A DNA stretch of 64,000 nucleotides from Harmonia axyridis (taxonomy: Eukaryota > Arthropoda > Insecta > Coleoptera > Coccinellidae): NCBI RefSeq assembly GCF_914767665.1, contig NC_059506.1:16841825-16905824 (forward strand). The letters run 5' to 3'. Below are positions 24,801 through 30,800 of the stretch, piece after piece. Below the pieces are notes generated by a model. It searched no databases and was not told the DNA's origin. It saw only the letters and a list, made by a program, of their open reading frames with translations. The first letter of the stretch is position 1. Every line of letters starts with the position of its first letter. A program made the translations under genes and the position numbers.

Positions 24801-27800
24801 ATACAGCAAAATAACATTACAGGAGATTTATCTGTTGCCCGAATGAAGGCTCTAGAAGCGGAGAGTACCTCTGATTTGAATTCTGATTCTGATCTATTAG
24901 GGTTGGGACATAGAAAAATCAGAATGAATAAAAAATATCAGGATTCTGAATCATCAGAACAAGACAAAGAGGATAGTCTATCACCAGAAGCATCTAAAAT
25001 TATGATGCCTACCCTCAAAAGAAGAGAGGAAAAAACATCTGGTAAGATTTTTGTTTCTATTTTTTGTTTTATTTTGGGGACAAATCCCTGTTATCTGAAA
25101 TTACCCGGTAAGTGAGAAAAGTAGTTCTGATTATTTTCAATTTTTTTTGCCATTAAATAATATAGCTGCACTCCTACACTGAGTCGCTCTACTTTCATAT
25201 GTATATTACAGTTTCTATATCTGATTTTGGTATTTCTTCAGTGGCCCCTTCAGATGATGATTTAGGATTTGAGTCATACGTAGGCTCTGATAATGCAGGT
25301 GAAGCATCTAAAATTGTGATGTCTACCCTTAAAAGAAGGGATAAAGAAAGCGCTGGTGAGATTTTTATTTTTTTCTGATTCATTTTGAGGAAAAATTATC
25401 CCTGTTATCTGAAATAACTCTGTTAGTGAGAAAAGTAGTTCTAATTCTTTAAAATTTTTCTTGTAATTAAATAATATTGCTGCACTCCTGCATTGAGTCG
25501 CTGTACTTTCATCAAAGTATGCATGTTACAGTTTTCAATATCTGATTTTGGTATTTTTCAGTGTACCCTTATTCAGATGATGATTTAGGGATTGAGTCAA
25601 ACGTCCCAGGATTTGATAATGCAGGTGAGAAAAAAAATTCAATTACTACCTCTATGAATAGCTTGTAGAAAATAGCTTTGTCGTCATGCTCGAAAAATCG
25701 CGCGTGTTTTAAAGACCTTAATGTCCACTTATACTTTAATGTACTGTTTTCAAAGTTCTTAATAAAACCAACTGTTTAGGAAATCCACTTAGAATTGTCC
25801 CAGGAAATCCAGACAGAAATGAGGCAGAATGTACAGCAACAGAGATCGAAGGGAGCTACTACAATAGACAGTATTACTTGAAAGGTGATTGCTTTATTCG
25901 TTATAGTGAGAAATTTAATTATTTTTTTGCTTTGCAGATGAGCAGTTTAAGCGGCAAGTACTGCGAAATCTGTCCATTTTAAATTTTAAACTGGATCAGT
26001 TGGCTGATGATATAGGTAGATTAGCGCTTAAAGAAAATACTGTAACAACAAACCTTCCTCCATCAGTATTTTCAAAATTCAATTTTCCATTAGCAACTGA
26101 GGAAGAACTGCACAATTTTGAGAGTCACTTGGCAGACAGAGAGAAGTACCAGCAAGTGGTGAGTATAGAGAATTCAACAATTACCGTCTTATTTGTTGGC
26201 TCAAGGCTCCCCTGCGGTAAAGATGTATATACCTATCTATTTAATTTTCAGCAATTGGAATTATCAAGAATTGGTGGTGGTACCACCAAAATTATGGTAC
26301 GACGTTTAATGGAGAAGCTTATAAGCAGTCAACTTGGTGTTGAGTACAGTTGGATAGGATTTAAGAAAAAAAAGAACTTCTCAGTTTTACTCATATCCAA
26401 AGTACTCATAGGTGAGATTTTTATGGACTTCAAAAGAAATTAAATATGCAGGGCAGTAGAGATATGGTTTAAAATTTGATCAATCTTTAAGTACAGATAT
26501 AAAGTATCTAAAAAATTGCAACAATGTTTTTTTGGTGCACTGTCTAAGCAGTATGTCTAATTCAGTGTTTTAAAAAATTAGGAAAGCCCTAACTGCAAAC
26601 CAAAACAAGCCTTTCATCTTTTTCAAGACTGTCATAGAAGTAGAAAATAAAAAATATTATTTTTTGCAGATGCTGTATTGGCTGTGCATAAAAATTCAAA
26701 TGCAGCGGAAGTGGAAGCATCAGCCAAACAATGGCTGGTTAAGTGTAAGGAGCGATGCACCAAAGAAAAATAATTTATATTATTATAAGAATATTATTTT
26801 TTTGGAAAAATGTTAGATTTTATTCTTTTATTTCATGTTGTTTTTGAAGAATCAGTATTATGTTTTTTTTTCAATGTATATTTTATTTTTTTATTTTATG
26901 TTATGGTTTTGAAAAATCAGTTTTATGTTTTTTTTTCAATATATATTTTACTTTTGTATTTATTATTATTTATTAATTAAACCAAAATTCTGGAGCACAT
27001 TCAATGAACGTTCATAGAATGTGCTCTCAATTCAAATCTTAACCTTCATAGAATATTTCTAGAATGTATGAGAAATATTTCACGAATCTTCTGTAAATAT
27101 ACTTAGAATGTTCTCAAGAATATTCCTAGAATGTATGAAAAATATTTCACGAATCTTCCGTAAATGTACATGGAAAGTTCTCAAGAATATTCTGGGAACA
27201 TTTATAGAATATGAAACTCAGTCCACTTTTAATGTCCATAGAATGTACCCAGAATATATTAAGTGTGTTTTGGTAATATTCTTGGAATATTTAAACATTC
27301 CAACCAGAGCTTCTATGAATATAATATGAATGTTCTTGTGCTATCTGGGTTCATGCCTGTTCAAGAAGTCCTCGAACTCGTCCTTCTTATTGGTAATGCC
27401 GCGTGCATTCCAGACGGTTATCCTCAGAGATTTGGGTTTTATTTTGCCCTCCGTTTCTATTCCGGAAATTTTATCATCTGGTACATCATGGTCTGGAATG
27501 TGGCCAAAATTTTTGCCATTTCCGCCTTTTTAGGGAATTTCTTCTTGGGCGCTTTCTTGGCAGCCTTTTTCGTTTTGGCTGCTGTCGGAGTTTTTCCTTT
27601 AGCGTCCTCCTTTTCGGTTGTTCTACCATTTTGGGAGAGACGGTCTTTTTGGAGGCCGAAACGGCTTTGACCTGCTCCTTTTGTGGGATGGCCGGTTTCG
27701 AAAGGTAAACCGTCGGTTTTCCTTGGAGGGATAGTGAAGACATCCCTTGTATTCAGTCGGATGGGCTCACACAGCGCGCATTACGGCGGGCTCTATTTTG

Positions 27801-30800
27801 TCCATGGGGCACTTCGTAACCCCATTGTGGTCATGTACGCAGGCAACACACTAAACCGCATGCCGGAATTTCTAGCACCTATGTCATTGGTCCAGACCGG
27901 GGCTTCTGCGTAGTGCTTTCCACCACTTAAAACAAAACAAAGAGTGAGTCGAGCAACAATTCGAGACCTCAGCATGCTAGCCACTTACTTGTCAAAAATA
28001 CTTTGTTTCCACCATCAAAGCGAAGAGACATAAGTTCTCGAAAATGTTGACAGCGAAGGAAGCAAAAGCAACAACAACCACTTAGTTAAGAACGAAAACA
28101 TGAAGGAAACATAACCTACGCGAAGGATGTCCTCAGTCTGAGAATCGTGCGACCAGCTGAGTATAAACACAAAACAAAACAGAAACACCAAATTCACGGA
28201 GACCCCCCGGCCGACCTCCGAAGAGATGGCACGAAAGCTGGACATCTGTTTCCCAGGAGGCTGAATAGTGGAAGAAACAAGACTAAGTCTTAAGAAAAGA
28301 GAAAGAAGAAGAAGAATAAAACAGAAACAAGGAATAACAAAATATTAAACGATGTATGAACTGACTATGTCAACGAATAAAAACATAAATTATAAAAATA
28401 ACAAAATAAAGGTATTAAGAATAAGGGAAACAAGGCAAACAGCAAACAGGTAAGCAGCACACAGTATATGCTACAAAAGTAATTACAATCTCTTGAACAA
28501 AGAGATGTAGTTTTGTTCAAACTTAAGTTTGTGGGTATGTTCAAACAATTATCGTTCATCGATATTTCATCCCTAATATGAATATTTTCCGAAAAGTCTA
28601 ATTTTGTGTAATTCTTCGTGTTTGTCTGCAGCAAAATTCTAGCATTCTCTTGTGGGCTAAAAGGCCTAAAAGAGTGCTCGCTGAACGAAATGTGATGTCC
28701 AAAGGCAGATTTGTCCGAGTATCTCAGGTGTTCCTGTATTATTGTCTAAAGTGGTCTACAAGTTCTTCCAGTGTAGGTGGCAGTGCAATCATCACACTTA
28801 AGTTCGTAGACGCCACTTTTTTCAAGGGTACTCGTTCTGTCCTTGGCGTTGCTTAAAGATTTTCCCAAAGTATTAAATGGCCTCGTGAAAATCTCAATAT
28901 ACGGGCAAGTTTGCTTCAAAACCTCGACTGATCCTCTTTCCTCACTGATGCTTTTATGCAAATCATTTCTTTCATTATTACTTTTCATTCGAAAGGCTCC
29001 TGTCGAGTGGAAGCCTTGTTTCTTGTTTGGCGGAACTCTCGCTTTTTTCACTTCAGATGCTGCAGGTTTGAGTAATACGGGCGCCTCAATTTTCCGCTTT
29101 TTCTTCCTAGAGACGAGTTAGAATTCCTCGCCATCATCATCGTTTGAGACAATCTCATCCTATTCGTTTTTGCCCTGTATCGGCTGATCGACTTCCATGT
29201 CGATTGAGGCCACCTCATTGATCGAAGTTGCTTCTGTAGGGACGAGGCCTAATTTATTATGTTTGAAGTAATCATATCTCATTTATAATTAATTTTAAGA
29301 TTAATTGATAAGAATAGTTTTTCCTCCACGATTTCGTGCGTGAGCCTCGCTTCGAGCTCCGCATTTCTTCGGCTGCAGCTACTGTCTCCCTTATTTCAGC
29401 GATAAATCTCAATATATACTCATTGGTAATTTGTCTGGTAACCTTCTTCTCCATCTTGTATTATTTATATCACTAATAAACAAAATCTCCTTTTCATTCA
29501 AAGTTTTAATGGAATATTGGGAACCACTACACCCCCAGAACGTGACTTTAATGATACACACAGTACTAAAAATACTGAAAGATCTCTCAAGCCGTAACTG
29601 AACAATTCATAATACGTCTCACAGTGACGACAACTGCGGCCATCCGCCATTAAAGGTCGAAGGGAAATAATAGATTCAGACATTAAGCGGTGTTTCAAGT
29701 TTCAGATTATCGACTGCGCCTGCGCTAAGGTTGGTCGACCGCTCGTTTCTTCTCTTTCACCAGAGATCTATGGTGAAAGTTCGACCTTTAATGGCGGACA
29801 GGGCTCCAACCGATCAAAACGCTGACGAGCAGTGTCGTCACTGTAGTATACAAAGTCACTGTATGGTTTCACAAACATCAGCGCCCTCAAGCGGAAGCAC
29901 GCTGGTACTAGTGGTGCTAAAACATGTTTGCGGGAATTTCAAATGGAATTTCTTTCAGACTGCATGCTTTTGTAAATGAAAGTCAGAGCCAGTTTAAAAG
30001 TTGAGTATTTGATATCGCACAGCGAATATTATCAAAAAATGAGATTTAAATTATAATTGGATGCTTACATTCTTGTTCTTCTAAAATATTTGATACAGAT
30101 AGCATCTTGTTAATATTCTAAAATTAAACCAGCACCTTCTCACTACCTGCAAAATAATGTTCGAGTATTCTATATATTGGTAAAGAAAAATTTCACTACT
30201 AAATATTGGAATATACTAATTAATTCGAACAGAAATACAAACCTGATGCTGTAACGAAGTGAAATTCGTTACTAGAATCACCCGGTATGATTTGCCCCAG
30301 GTTCAGAATTCAATAATTATTTTATTAGAATCACCCAGTATAATTTGCCCCAGATTTAGAATTCCATCATTATTCTACCAGTCATATGAGTAGGTGAAAA
30401 TAAAATTTTAATTGAGAGCAGTGAAGGTATTTTTCGTCCAATTCAGAAAAATTCATTTGGAATAATTTCTGATATATTTATTTCATGAAAATATAACGAT
30501 GCAATTTAAAATATCAGCCTATGTATAAAAACTTCCGAGCGACACCGCGATAGACGTTATCTCATCAATATGTTCTTTTTTACATGTTGTCGTTTGTTTT
30601 TCATAGGCATACCGCCGATTTTGAGTCTCTAAATTTTCCCCTTCCAACCGACATTACAAGCGAGGTATTTCGGAAAAGGAGGATGATCCTTGTCGGTGTC
30701 GTCGAAGTAGAAAGATATTTTTCCAAGGAGTCTTGCCGGTGTCTTCGAAGTATAAAGATATTTTCCTATTTTACTCCTGTCGGTGTCTCCGAGCTAGATA

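Larger units (their letters stand above)
21128..27349 (+). mobile_element. CACTA/CMC-like DNA transposon, two genes, apparently complete
   Basis: Perfect 14-bp terminal inverted repeats (cccagatagcacaa at 21128, complement ending at 27349) bound 6222 bp. The flanking dinucleotide TT is present on both sides. Removing the element and one TT restores the reading of the split Jockey endonuclease (…HEVDVAL…), giving independent proof of the ends and a 2-bp target duplication. Inside are a single-exon transposase (22134-24173) and an eight-exon DUF4806 gene (24555-26773) on the same strand. Both ends carry clusters of short GAATATTC / ATAGAATGT-like motifs, as in CACTA elements with subterminal transposase-binding repeats. 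The TIR is not the classic CACTA, so the superfamily label is provisional. Confidence 0.88.

Noticed and set aside
27263..27708. Plus-strand frames of 100-135 codons
   Set aside because: They are antisense shadows of the lysine-rich ORF1 and endonuclease start of the minus-strand Jockey element.
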